Positions 13,218 through 25,061 of a stretch of 64,000 nucleotides of DNA are shown here, piece after piece. This stretch comes from Rotaria socialis (Eukaryota; Rotifera; Eurotatoria; Philodinida; Philodinidae). Position 1 is the first letter of the stretch; every line of letters begins with the position of its first letter. A model generated the notes under the pieces. It was given only the letters and a program-made list of their open reading frames with translations, did not search any database and was not told the origin of the DNA. The position numbers and the translations under genes are program-made. Location of the stretch: the NCBI GenBank assembly GCA_905331475.1, contig CAJNYU010000033.1, forward strand, positions 1 through 64,000. Reading direction: 5' to 3'.

Positions 13218-14891
13218 ATGTACTCAATTAATGGTAATTCAAATGTTGTGCTCATGGAACCTACGAGTATCTCAGATGCATCATCAATACCACATAAAAA
13301 GATTAAAATAGGACGAGGATCTTGTGCTATATGTGGAGCTAAACCAACAGGAATTAATTTTGATGTATTGACTGTAAATAGAATTACTAATTAGCTGTAT
13401 TATTCTAGAAATGACTTTTTCTTGTTTATACTTTTGTTTAGTGTTCATCATGTAAAGCATTTTTTCGACGAAATGGTGTTAAACCATTGGTGAGTTTTGT
13501 TTTTCTTTTTAGTAAGATATGTAAATTCATCCTTTTCAAAACAAAAAAGCAACCTTCGTAATAGATGATTCTTTTCATTAACATCTTCTGAAAGACTTTC
13601 TGTATTTTAAGAGTATTTTTTTTTTGCTCTTCAGTAATCAAGAAAAAAATAATAGATATTTCTATAGATTGATACTTTATTTTTCTGATTAGAAGCTTGC
13701 TTTTACTAAAAATAAAATCTATAATTTTACATGTGAGTTTGTAGAGCGGAAAAAACAATGATTTCTTACGATTTTAAAAATGAATCCTATCATAAGATTA
13801 ATGAAAATTTTCAATGGATAAAATTATGTCAATACTATTCTAGAATCAATTTGTTTGTCGATTATCTGGAGAATGTAAAATTGACGAACGTTCACGTCGG
13901 CAATGTACAGCATGCCGTTTACGGAAATGTTTTACTATGGGAATGATTAAAGAACGTATACGAACAGAAGAACAAAATCAACGTCATCGTGCACTAGTTC
14001 AAGAAAATCGAAAACAAAAATTTAAAAAATATCAACAACAACAACAAGAAGAAACTAGATTAGTATGTTAATTAAATATTCTCTCAGCAGAAAAAAAAAG
14101 AATATAATTATTTTAACGCACTCATTCATTATTTTTCTAAATAGAGAATTATGGATGAACGTCCTCAGCAGGGTGTCTGCTCAACATCATATTTATTCCC
14201 AAATAGCCATTTAAATTATATTGATTTAATATTTGATTTGTTTGTTGAAAATACACAAACAATTTTTCCAGAGGATTTTGTTCTCAGCTTTGATAATGAT
14301 TTAACAAGTGTTCTTAATTTATATTCTACACCAATATCATGTTTAATTATATTTTTTAAGCAACTATCTCAATTTCAACAATTACCCGTTGATGATAGAC
14401 TTATTCTTTTGAAAAATAATATCAAAATTCTTTTACCAATATTAACTCACCTATTGTGTAAAGCTTTTGATGTACAAATTCTTATTAATCATCCTGGTCT
14501 AAATAATATTAATCATAAGATGGCCTATGCGAGTTCATTATTTTCTTATATTGCATCCGATGATAACAAATTGTTGATACTTTTAATTGTTGTCTTCCTA
14601 TTCTGCCCATGTTTATTTACAAATGAATCGTTATATGATGCCGGTTTTATCAGTCAACAATCAAGGCAACTGATACAATATGCCTATGATGAATATACTC
14701 AATTATTGTGGTATTATATTCTTGAAAAATTTCTCGATCATGAAGAGCAAGCCGTATTAGCATACACAAAAATAGTTACAACAGTTCTGCATTTACAAAA
14801 TGTATCCAGTGAAATTTATGGTATAGTAGAATGCTCCGTTCAAGTCGATCAATTACATATGATGATGCAATCAGTTTTACATTTAACATGA
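13218..14891 (+). CDS. Nuclear hormone receptor (DBD plus LBD), complete
   Basis: Zinc-dependent, probably ligand-regulated transcription factor of the nucleus. Four exons, all joined at phase 0: 13218-13373, 13442-13489, 13844-14062 and 14145-14891 (1170 nt, 389 aa). The DNA-binding domain has all eight zinc cysteines: finger I uses C36, C39, C53 and C56 with the P-box region CSSCKAFFRR; finger II uses C73, C79, C89 and C92 with normal x5/x9/x2 spacing, followed by RLRKCFTMGM. A Gln/Glu-rich hinge with six Gln in a row ends exon 3. The ligand-binding domain is wholly in exon 4 and shows the helix 3-5 signature LPVDDRLILLKNN. The start ATG at 13218 is the nearest in-frame ATG that precedes finger I by a usual distance. 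The divergent P-box does not match a vertebrate subfamily I can name; it looks like one of the lineage-expanded invertebrate receptors. The second receptor at 41015 is a relative. Confidence 0.88.
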
Positions 14892-17800
14892 AAGCAAAAA
14901 CAACGATATTCAGTTCTTTATTTTTATTGTTGTTTTTAGATTTGTTTCTGTATTCGTAAATTATGGATCGAATATGACTTAAAATATGTCATGTGTTTTC
15001 TCATTGAATCAGTGCCAGATCTGGTATCATTTGTTTTTAGAATATTCATTCTTTTGGCAAAATATTCGGCGGAAAACGAATATTTGATCACAAGATATAA
15101 AATTTAAATATTTACAAATTCTTTTTAACTTTAATGTTAAGCGGGTTTTCTCAAATTTAAAAGCCAATATAAATAAAAAAATGTTTGATATTTGTAATTT
15201 GATTCTATATCAAATTCATTTTTAAATTAATCTCTAAATATTTGACAAAAAAAAATAAATTGAGTTAATTGATATTTTATATTTGAACATCTACAACAAA
15301 AACTATTCTATCTTATTTTTACGATATGCTAACTAGTTCATTTAATTCCGTTTTTATCAAATAATGGTTGTTTTTATCAAAACAATCCGCTTTTGCTATA
15401 GAACGCGTAATAGAAATAATTAATCGCCATCCAAGTATTTATAGAAATTTTTGAAAAAATAAATGTTCCGTTACACATAAAACTTTTCTACCAAAAAAAA
15501 AGAATGCATGCGCATGATTGTTTTAGGTTCATATTAGATTTAGCCATTGAATTCGTGATAAATGTTTTTCTGTACCCAAAGTTATTTTTATATTAAGGAA
15601 AACGCTTTTTGATATATATATATATTTACAGAATATGGAAGTGTGCTTGAAGATTACGGTTCTCTCTTCCGTATTGAATAATATGATATTTTGATGGCAC
15701 TTCAATCATATTGTGCACTAAACTAATCTCAAGATGTTCGCATACTTTCAAAATATATATATATATATATTTAGATGAAACGAAAATAATAAAATACTCG
15801 TGTCTGTCAATGTCGGAAAATGCTTAACGATTCAATCATCGCTAAAAACAAGAATAACCATATGAGAAAAATAACTATTTTGTTTTATTTATGGCATAGA
15901 TTTTCCAGACATGCAATATGTCGTAAACTGGCAATTAGAAATTAAAAATAGACCATTGGACTCATTCAAATGTAGTTCTTTGATTTTCCTTCATCATAAA
16001 GTGTTAATGAACCTTTTAATATTTCAAATGGTTGACAATTCTTACGAAAAGGTCAAAAAAACATCGTATGATGTAAACCTAACCTTAAATCCGTCACAGA
16101 GCATTCACTGTAAACGATTGAAAACAAGAACTCAATATGACAGCTTTTGTATTCATAGATAAACATTTTTTTCACCGTGATGAATAAAAACCAAATTTGC
16201 AATATTCGACGTGAAGCAAATTTACATAAGCATTCTCGACTATTCTTTCGCTGATCTTTTTCATCTCAAATATTTCATCGAATTCTGTGCTATCATTGAA
16301 TAGATATGATTTTGTTATTATCAATTCATCCACGTGTTTCTTTTTATTGTTTGACATAGCATCCCGTCTTTAATAGGCTAAACATATTGAATGTTCATAA
16401 AAGACATTTTTGTCTAGAATTGAAGTATTTCTATTGTAGGTCATAGTGTATTCCTGAAGGAAAGATGGCGACACTTTCAGATGTGTGGAAGGTCGTCTAA
16501 CTGCACTAATCTAACATTGAAAGTGTTTTGAAGAAAAAATTGAAGAACTTATAAACAAAATGAATCTTTTTTCTTGTAAATTGTATGAATTTTCATCATA
16601 ATGAATGTAACCGACACAATTTATTTACTATTACCATTATTAGTAGAAAAATTTGACAATTGATGGCTGTGGAAAGTAGAAAAAAATATTTAAGAGGTGT
16701 TCTTCAAAAAGAAGTTGGTCGGCATTCTACACCTAGAAGAAAAAAGGAAAATCATCTCGGAAGGGTTCAAAAGCCAGTGCTGGATCAATTCTGTTTTTTT
16801 TCCACAAAGAGAAAATATGACAAGGTTACACCTTATTAATACGACATTTTCAACTATGATATATAAGAAAAAAATGTCTTCGATGTGCATGCTAACAGAT
16901 AATTGAGTTCTAAAGATGCAAACAACTGCAATTTATCTTCGCTGATAAAAATATTTCCTAGATGTTCTCATCTGCTGACTTTAGGATCGAAGGTTTCTGT
17001 TCTAGGGTTTCATTTTTAGTCGATGTTTCTCCTTGTCCTGGAGTCAGATGTAAAAATTTCTAGTGAAAACATAGTTCAATAAAAATTAATCGAAAGAAAG
17101 ATCTCATTAATTCGCTTTGAACTTTTGCCCTACATTCTTAATCAACAAAGACGTATGAAACCCAGATATACTCTATCTTTTGGTTTTGTTTGAAGCGTGA
17201 AAGCTTTTGAATATTGTTTATAACTTCACTCAAAAAGAAAATTTTTCTTTTCCCGAAGTTGTCTTTTAATAAATAAATGAATGGCATTTTATAGCAATTT
17301 TCTAATCTATTGTGAAATAATTTACAATTATCAACACTATATCGAAGTCAAACATAGAAAACATCTATGGTTGTTTAAAAATATAATACGATATTAAAAT
17401 CTGATGGTGTAAATTTTTTCGAAATTTCAACAAGCTAATGCATTCAAATAGTCACTGAGATGGCGCTAATAATTTCAAGGTTTCCTAAAATATCTAAGAA
17501 ATCAATGAAAAACAGCGGAAGCAAAATGATGAGTACTATTTTGTCTGAAGAAGTCTTATTATTTTACAGTATGCTTTGTGTTATAACAAAAGACAATCAA
17601 CACGAAGGTATCCTACGATTATTAGTCTTCATGAAACTTCAATGAATTTAACTTGCACACAGATCGAATCAACTGCCATTTATCTCGCTTATATATTTTT
17701 TAACTCCTTGAATTGTTTCAAAGAATTGTTTTTAAATCTTTGAATGTATATATGAGTTTACTTTTTTATGTTTAATATTTGTTTCATTCAGCGATTTCAT

Positions 17801-18125
17801 TTGCTTTAATTATTCGAACAAACAAAAAATAGAAATAAAAGATATGTGCAGGTTGTTTGCAGCAGCGTACAACGAATTGAATTATTTGTAATAAAACTCT
17901 TTTAAAATTCGATTTTACCAATATCTTCTATTCATCTAGTTTTTAAATAGCAAAGATTGATTGCTAGCCTTTGCAGAATGAATATTTCATTCAACACTGT
18001 GGTATCACGACTTGCGAACCGAAATTAAAGACTTTTATTTTTTGTATTTCAATATTACGAAAAATCGGAAAAGTGAAAAGTTTCTTATTTATTATTATAA
18101 AATAATACTGTCAGTAGTAAAATTC
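14892..18125. other. 3.2-kb intergenic region
   Basis: AT-rich, with AT microsatellites near 15616-15626 and 15752-15770. Several short open frames exist (for example 15911-16162) but none has a recognisable motif, splice context or conserved-looking composition. It separates the + strand receptor from the - strand EGF gene, so it contains two 3' ends facing each other. A minus-strand AATAAA poly(A) signal is at 18088-18093. Confidence 0.6.
18088..18093 (-). promoter_or_regulatory. Poly(A) signal AATAAA of the EGF/CBM14 gene
   Basis: The plus-strand tttatt reads AATAAA on the minus strand, about 33 nt past the TAA stop of the EGF/CBM14 gene. The position is normal for a cleavage and polyadenylation signal. 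Confidence 0.5.
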
Positions 18126-19461
18126 TTAATAAGTACATAGTCCGGATAATGTATTGAAACGAAGTCCATCTGGACATGATTTTTGTTCGATTCGAAATCC
18201 TAAGAATGCCAATAAAATTAATAAATACACGAAAACTAAAGCAATTTTAGCATTTTCTTACCTGCGCCCAATGGTGTACATTCGAAGTAATCTCCTTGAT
18301 CACTCATGTTACTATCACTAAACTTACCGGGCTTAGTACAAGTAAAGTGTCCTAGGAGAAAACACTTTCTTCGTTGTGCATTTAAAAAAGACCTATGAAT
18401 ACATACGAATTTCACATTTAGTTCCACTATATCCAGCTTGACAATGGCAATACGCATTACGTGTTGCACCAATAACTTCTTCTCTACATGCACCATTATT
18501 CTGGCACGAAGTTGATGAACAAAAACCGGCAGTTCCTAAAAATAATTTTTTTTTTAGATTAAAACGAAAGGAAAACATTTACCAGTTAGTTCACAAGCTT
18601 CTCCCGAATAACCAGCTCGACAGAGGCAAACAGACTCATACCCCGCAGCCTTTTTTCGAATAGCACAGGCACCACTATTTTTACAAATAATCCTGTCGCA
18701 TAATTTACTATCTTAATAGAAAGAAAAAGAAAGCTTGAAAACTTCCATGACTACGAAAACGAAAATATTCACTGTCTAAAGTTCCACAAAATGGACCAAC
18801 GGAACCACTTGGACAGTTACAAAAGCCATTTGCTGGAACTCCTCCATTTTGACAATTCAATGAAGGTGTAGTCGGCATTGAGCTTGTCTCTGTGACACTT
18901 AAATCTATAGTAAAAAACAACTGATGCTTTTTTTATTCAGCTCATACAAATAAATGAATAGAATTCAAATTAGGATAAACAATCTAATTATGATTTGTTA
19001 CTAACCACAGTTAGGATCAAGTGTCACTGCTTCTTGGTTCGTTCTGGGATCATTACACAGACATGCATAGGTCGAGCCAAAGTCAACAGTATCAAGACAC
19101 ATAATTAGTCTTCCAGTACCATTTTTGCATATATTGTCTGCAGGATTCATTCGAGTGCACGGACCTATGTTTAGAATTTGTTTTAAAATAGTTCTTCTTA
19201 TATACTTTTATTTTCGTACGGCAAGGTCTATTAAGTTCAAATCCTATAGGACATGTGCATATGGTCTCAGAAGCATGTACTATACATTGATATCCAGCTG
19301 CTGGTGTATAAGTTGCATCCAACTGACAAGGATTGCCGCTACTGCAAGCTAAATGGAAACAGATGAATCAGATCAGATAAGTATATTTCAATATCTCTAA
19401 TACATTGTCCTGATGCGCATGAAAATAAGGCGAAAACCAATACAACAATCAGCGACTTCAT
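18126..19461 (-). CDS. Secreted EGF-repeat protein with C-terminal CBM14 chitin-binding domain
   Basis: Eight exons on the minus strand, in order 19404-19461, 19220-19348, 19006-19164, 18773-18904, 18583-18711, 18407-18535, 18262-18351 and 18126-18199, total 900 nt, 299 aa. Residues 1-19 form a signal peptide (MKSLIVVLVFALFSCASG). Exons 2 and 3 encode cysteine-rich EGF-like modules; exons 4, 5 and 6 each encode a clear EGF module with the closing pattern CxCxxGxxGxxC (for example CHCQAGYSGTKC). Exons 7 and 8 encode a peritrophin-A/CBM14 module: FTCTKPGKFSD, YFECTPLGA, then CPDGLRFNTLSGLC just before the stop. All seven introns are phase 1, so each module exon is symmetric. It is expected to be extracellular and to bind chitin or a chitin-like matrix. 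No transmembrane segment is visible. A poly(A) signal follows the stop by about 33 nt. I cannot name an orthologue. Confidence 0.88.
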
Positions 19462-19612
19462 ACTTGTTCGATATGACAAAAATGTGAATGTTCCTTGACA
19501 ATATGAGAAATGGCTTTTATATCTGAAGAAGACTTAGTCATGTTTTGATTCTGTTTTGATAAACACTATTACGGATCTAAATATTGTTGAATAGGTTTCA
19601 AATTTCAAAAAA

Positions 19613-19750
19613 ATTTCAATACTATTGATCACTGAGATATCGAATAACTAACAACAGTTCTATGTTGTTTTCACCGAAAATATTTCAATACTATTGATCA
19701 TTGAGATATCGAATAACTAAAAATAATTCTATGTTGTTTTTACCAAAAAT
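19613..19750. repeat. 69-bp tandem duplication, two copies
   Basis: Positions 19613-19681 and 19682-19750 are two adjacent copies of a 69-bp unit beginning atttcaatactattgatca. The copies differ at a handful of bases (for example ctaacaacagtt versus ctaaaaataatt). They lie about 150 bp upstream of the EGF/CBM14 start codon. Confidence 0.85.
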
Positions 19751-21770
19751 ATTTTCAGTGTTGCAATACGAACTTGCACTTGATTTTGAAATTTGATCGA
19801 TCAATATAAATATATTTCTTCCTTTTTTTACATGGAACTTTCTTGTATGCTGATGATGCCGCTTACAATGGATCATATATCTAATCGTTTGCCTTGAGTT
19901 TTTTTAAAAATATCTCCAGATTGCTTCAACGTCATTAATAGCAGCTTTTACCTAGGTAGTATCTCTCTGTATCATAGAAATAGTGCAAAGAAAGGCATTC
20001 GTTTTGCGTAAAATTGACAATATGACACATGCAAAAGTATTCGAACGTATTAAGACTACGAATCTTGCTGTTTTATTGATTTTTTTGGCAGGGGCAATTA
20101 AATTTTGGCATTTGTAAATTTCTGATTGAAAATAACGCGAATAATCGTGTACTTTATGGACAGTGCATGATCAAAGTTGAGTACGATTACGCATGAACTG
20201 AATGTTAATTGATAGATGGAATGTGAATTATTCATTTTAGATCTATATGATTAATTCTCATATTTTGTCATAGAAAACATAATCATACAAACAAATTTAT
20301 ATATGTATATCGTGAAGGAATTGTCGACAGATCAGTCTTTACTAATAGCAAATGTAAATAAGCATTGGTCAGTGAAAATATAACTTTTATATGAGTAACT
20401 ATTTCTTTTGTGTCAACGTGTCTTTACGTAATAAAAACAGGCATATGTTTGATGTCGGACGTCGTCTTTAGAAAGTTCAGTATTAGAAAAATTCACCGAC
20501 GCGCGACATTCTTTTAAAAGTCGGCATTTTTTGGAGCCATACAAAATCCACCAAGATTATTTTCAAAGCATAGAAATCCATCAAAGTACTATGAATTGAA
20601 AATATAACGTGATATGCTTTGCTTATTCAAGGACTTGATTTTCAATAACAGTCATGACAAATGGTCGATTACGAGCATTAAAAATGCTCTTGTAACTAAA
20701 TGTGAAATACTGAGCATCGATAAAACTGATAGTTAGAATCTATTTTCTAATTACAGCTTTACTAATTGACTTAAAAAATGATTTATACAAGTATGAATCA
20801 ATATCTCTGTGCGTGTTTATACTGTAAAAGAATTTTTTTAGAGAATAATTTTTTAAAATAGTAAGACTCAAATGAAAGATGCTCATTTCTCGTTGTGGCT
20901 AGGAATTGACTATGTAATTTTGTGTTCTTTTGCTAAGACAGAAACTATCATTCTTTTTTTAGACTTCTTTGCAATTCGAAGATGGCTGAAAGATTATATT
21001 CTTTTATTTATAATCAGCTTAATGGAATCTTACTAATAGGCTTCTAATTTTTGTTATTGATAATAATAGCCTTGCTGAAATGCTATTTAAAAGGTTACGA
21101 ATGTCAGCGTAAAAATAAAATTCAATATCAATATAATTCGATGTTTTGTTGAACGTCTTTTCCACTGATAAATTATTTCAAAATTGATGAAAAAGAAAAA
21201 GGTTCTCTAATTAAATTTTTTCTATCGGAATATTTGAAATAAAACGGCTTAGTCGATTCGATTATATTCTTACTATGACTACTTAATTGATTTTCAAGAA
21301 CATGATTTCAGGCATTGAAATGTAAGAGTGTAAAGATTTGATAGACGAGTAGTAGCTACTTGTCAAAATTCGATGCACTTGGAGATAGACTGACGAGATC
21401 GAGATATGCAAATAAATATATGCAAACGAAAGTGTACGTTAACTATGGTACTAGAAACATACAAGAGATGACTTAGCATACAAAAGCGATTTATTTCGCA
21501 AAATCAATTTTTTACGTTATAGAGAATCGCTTGTCAGCGTAATACTCTTGCCTAATAGAGTTCCATTTGTTATGTACAATTATATTGGATTTTCTACAAG
21601 AATTAAGTCAATTATTTTGCTTATCCTATTGTTGAAACTAGATTCAATTTTGCTTTAGTACTCATCTGGCAATAATTTTATAATTAGTAGAAGTTAGAAT
21701 ATTTCAAATCAAATTTTTTTCTATTGAAAACATTCCGACGTTTCAGCGTTCATATTAGTCTGTGGCTTCT

Positions 21771-22116
21771 TTTTGTGTACTCAAAAAAAGTGAGTACACT
21801 CTAGATTCGATGAGTGTGTCCGGCCGTTAACACGATAACTCTTGAAAGCCTGATCCAATTGTCTTGAGATTTTTTACACAGAATGATCTCATCAATATCT
21901 CAGTCGAGTTCGAAGATGAGAAGGATCCGTCAAGAAATGGCTGAGTTATCGAAAATTTGTCATTATTGGCCAGACCATTCCTGCGGGAGGGGGGTACAGG
22001 GATTTTTCAAAAAACACATTTTTTTCTCAGAATTATTCAAAACATCTTTAAATCGACTCAGTTTTTGCAGTACACATAACAATCGAATGCGAATCCGATG
22101 TTTCCTCATTTATTTA
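21771..22116 (+). repeat. Dispersed repeat, copy A (internally deleted)
   Basis: Shares long stretches with 35510-36045 in the same orientation, including the 20-mer tcgagttcgaagatgagaag, the phrase ggctgagttatcgaaaa and the phrase gcagtacacataac. It opens with a 9-bp hairpin, gtgtactca at 21775-21783 and tgagtacac at 21791-21799. Relative to copy B it lacks about 180 bp between cagttttt and gcagtac at about 22066. No protein family is recognised in it. Confidence 0.85.
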
Positions 22117-23568
22117 TCTTTCGAATAAAATCCGTCTCAAATATCCATCCATACGTAATAATCGATATTGAAATTTATCTGAGCAAAATCAGAAGTCGAT
22201 GTAGAAAGGACAAATTTTAACAGAAGAAGTTGTTGTGTATCTTACACCAATTATTTATTTTAGAAACAATGTGTTTTAATGCAGAACTTGTAGGTCGCGC
22301 AGTTCTAACCAATGGATCAAGACCTTGTACAAGATTCAAGTTTACAATGACATGCAGTACAGAGAAAAAAAAATTTTTTTCTGATAAGATTTCATGGCGT
22401 GAGATATTTTCTTTCATTGCCGCCCATGTTTCTCCCTGTCAATCTATAATAATATTACTGTAAAGGTCGATTTTAAATTATTTGAAAGCTCAACACTAAA
22501 TGTACTTTCTATTTTTTTCTATTGACAAATTAGTTTATACAAATATTTGATGTCAACAATCATTTCTGAAATACAAAGCGTCTTTATTTGCTCAAACTCT
22601 AATCGTCATCGATTTGATCAATGCACTCCTAGTTCCATCTTAATTGCATCTGGACAAAACTGAAATTCTAATTTTATCTAAAAATAATCTTGTCGAAAAA
22701 TCGAATTCCGTTTCTCTCTGTAACATATTATGATTTATAAATAGTATGTAGAAATCAATAAAAATGATTTTCAATTAGCTACATTAGCGCTATTTTTAAT
22801 GCCCCCAAAAAAAGAAATACAACTCATATCACATTATCCAAATAATGTAATTTTCTTTAATCGTAATCGTACATCTAAAGTCATCCTCTAACTCTCTGTA
22901 TAACTATTACATAACATCATCATGTGTACAACATGGAACAATCAATCGAACCATTGAATAATTTAATAACGATGATCATCACTTCTCAAGGCGTCCTACT
23001 CTTCGACTGAGTTGAATCCTAATGCGCTGATGTCCTTTTCCATTACACTATATAGTCATTTCTACTACAGTTACGAGACGTTGACTGCACTACAGACACG
23101 GACAGAAACAAGCGAATCTAGTCAGTCTTTTTTTTATGTCTTTCACTATCAAGACGATAGAACAAACTTTTCTTCTTCGATGTCTTTCAGTTAACGATGG
23201 TCTTTATTATTGAGAAGAAATTAGCACTTGAGTTTTTGTTTAATCATAAAACACTATTTGCATCTTTATTTTAATTTTCAACAGTTTTTGTACATTTTTA
23301 TTGGATCATTTAAATAATTAAAAAATGATTTCACTTTTATTTCTCCTTGATTCTCGTAAAATTGACGTTGATTTGACCTTTTCATTTCATTAAATGTTCG
23401 TTATGAAACCGTAGGAGTCCATTCATTTTCTGTGATACGCATCGATGCCAACACAAAATAGAACATCGGCATCGATAAGAAAGAATGTCTATCTACATAG
23501 AGTGACTATGTATGTGTTCATTCTTTATTCTTACTTTCTTTTTTTCTTCTCTTTAGTACAAGTTACTC

Positions 23569-23592
23569 CCTCTCTCTCTCTCTCTCTCTCTT
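23569..23592. repeat. TC dinucleotide microsatellite
   Basis: An uninterrupted run of about twelve CT/TC units upstream of the RhoGEF first exon. A similar, less perfect tract occurs near 23732-23750. Confidence 0.9.
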
Positions 23593-23892
23593 CTTCTATT
23601 CTACGATCGTCATCATGTTCAATAGTGCTCAACCATCATAACTCTTCATATGTTTGTTCGCGTCCATCTCAAAGAACGAGAAAGAAAATATAAAAAAACC
23701 GAGAGGAAAGTTTACTTCTTTTCATGCACTCCCTCTCTCTCTCTCCCTCCCGCGCTCGCTCTTCATCGTGCCATCAATGTATGGCACCTCACATTTATAT
23801 AGCAATAGTAATCTTTATGTATTGATACTCTCACTGACGAATAGAGCAAGTGCGTGATCAACGGCGCAATAGGAAAGAAATTGAATACTACT

Positions 23893-24010
23893 ATGGACAA
23901 ATCATCATCAGTATCATTATCAAAATTAGTTAATACGAAAATTTCATCGCCAAGACATTTTTCATTTAATCAATCTTCACTGTCGATGACTAAAAAATAT
24001 CAACTATCAG
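23893..24010 (+). CDS. Alternative first coding exon of the RhoGEF gene
   Basis: An ATG at 23893 opens a frame of 39 codons plus one base and ends at a consensus donor (ctatcag then gtaaat). The exon is Ser-rich: MDKSSSVSLSKLVNTK, then residues ending KKYQLSG. It leaves phase 1, exactly as the other candidate first exon at 25062-25263 does, and both can join the CRAL-TRIO exon at 25688 in frame. This suggests two promoters giving proteins with different N-termini. There is no transcript evidence; it could be a chance frame. Confidence 0.5.
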
Positions 24011-25061
24011 GTAAATAAAAACAGAAGAAAACATGTTCATTGCAATGAACTCTATTATTTGAAATAGTTTTTATCGAAATGAATTATATAGCGACATAAT
24101 AGTATATGCCAGATGACGTCCGAAATCATTTGGGATTAGAAATAAAAAAATGACGTGATTCTACGAGTTAATTACCATACCGAGAGAGACATATCAAGGG
24201 GAAAATACTTAAGAATAATAAGTTAAGACAGATAATTAACTGAAAACGAATTTCTATTCTATTGATCAAAGTAAAAAACGATGTATGACGTAAACTATGA
24301 ATGGTGATTATGAAGCTAGTTTTTCTTTTTATTGCAGTGCTAGAATGATCATAAAACGATGAAAATTACATTCAACATGAAAAGAAATGATTTGTACTTG
24401 AAGACCTTCTTTTTTTTTATCTGCGTAAGCGTCAAAGAAAATTGTTCAGAGAATTTCTAATGAACAATTCAACCAAAGAAAAATTTTCGAATGATATATG
24501 ATGATGCCGAACATTATGTAATAGGAAGAGAATCGAACAAAAGTTAAATATTAACATTGAACATAGAAAGTCTTAAAACATTATTTGTTAATCGATAAAA
24601 TATTGGAGGAAATAATTGAGAAAAGATTCTTTTTCTTCCACCATGTACGTTTCGTTCAATGTCTTTCATACTAGCAGTTGTTGCTATTATTACTATTATT
24701 ATTTCTCTCTTTTTTTCTTCATTTGCTCATTCCGCATAAAGCAACGTATGACGCCATGTACGTACGAGTGAACTAACCGCTCAAGCTATAAGCATATTTC
24801 TGCCGAGTAACAACAAGTTTCAACACACACGTTTCTTTACTTCATTTTCTTTCACATAACGCTAAGCAGTTCTGCGAGTGACATTCAGAACGTCTTTTTT
24901 TTTCTTTTTTTTTCTTCAGTTTTTTCCTTTTCCTAATATAGTTTTTATTCATGATGACTATATATGCGCCAGCTGTATGTATATACGACATTGTTCTATT
25001 CGATATCTTGTGCAAACTTAAATTTTCGCATACCTTTTATTAAACAATACAAAAGAACAAG

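Larger units (their letters stand above)
19462..23892. other. Divergent intergenic region between EGF/CBM14 and RhoGEF genes
   Basis: A 4.4-kb stretch between two genes transcribed away from each other, so it holds both promoters. It contains a 69-bp tandem duplication (19613-19750), a dispersed repeat copy (21771-22116) and TC microsatellites (23569-23592 and about 23732-23750). I see no convincing gene. The short open frame at about 22230-22463 is mentioned under rejected items. Confidence 0.6.

Noticed and set aside
15911..16162. 83-codon frame between the receptor and EGF genes
   Set aside because: Begins at an ATG but has no recognisable domain, and flanking frames offer no exon partner; consistent with chance.
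22230..22463. Open frames on both strands, with a protein-like phrase LVGRAVLTNGSRPCTRF
   Set aside because: Slightly exon-like (preceded by ttttag), but no donor in a useful place, no partner exons and no family; not enough to call.
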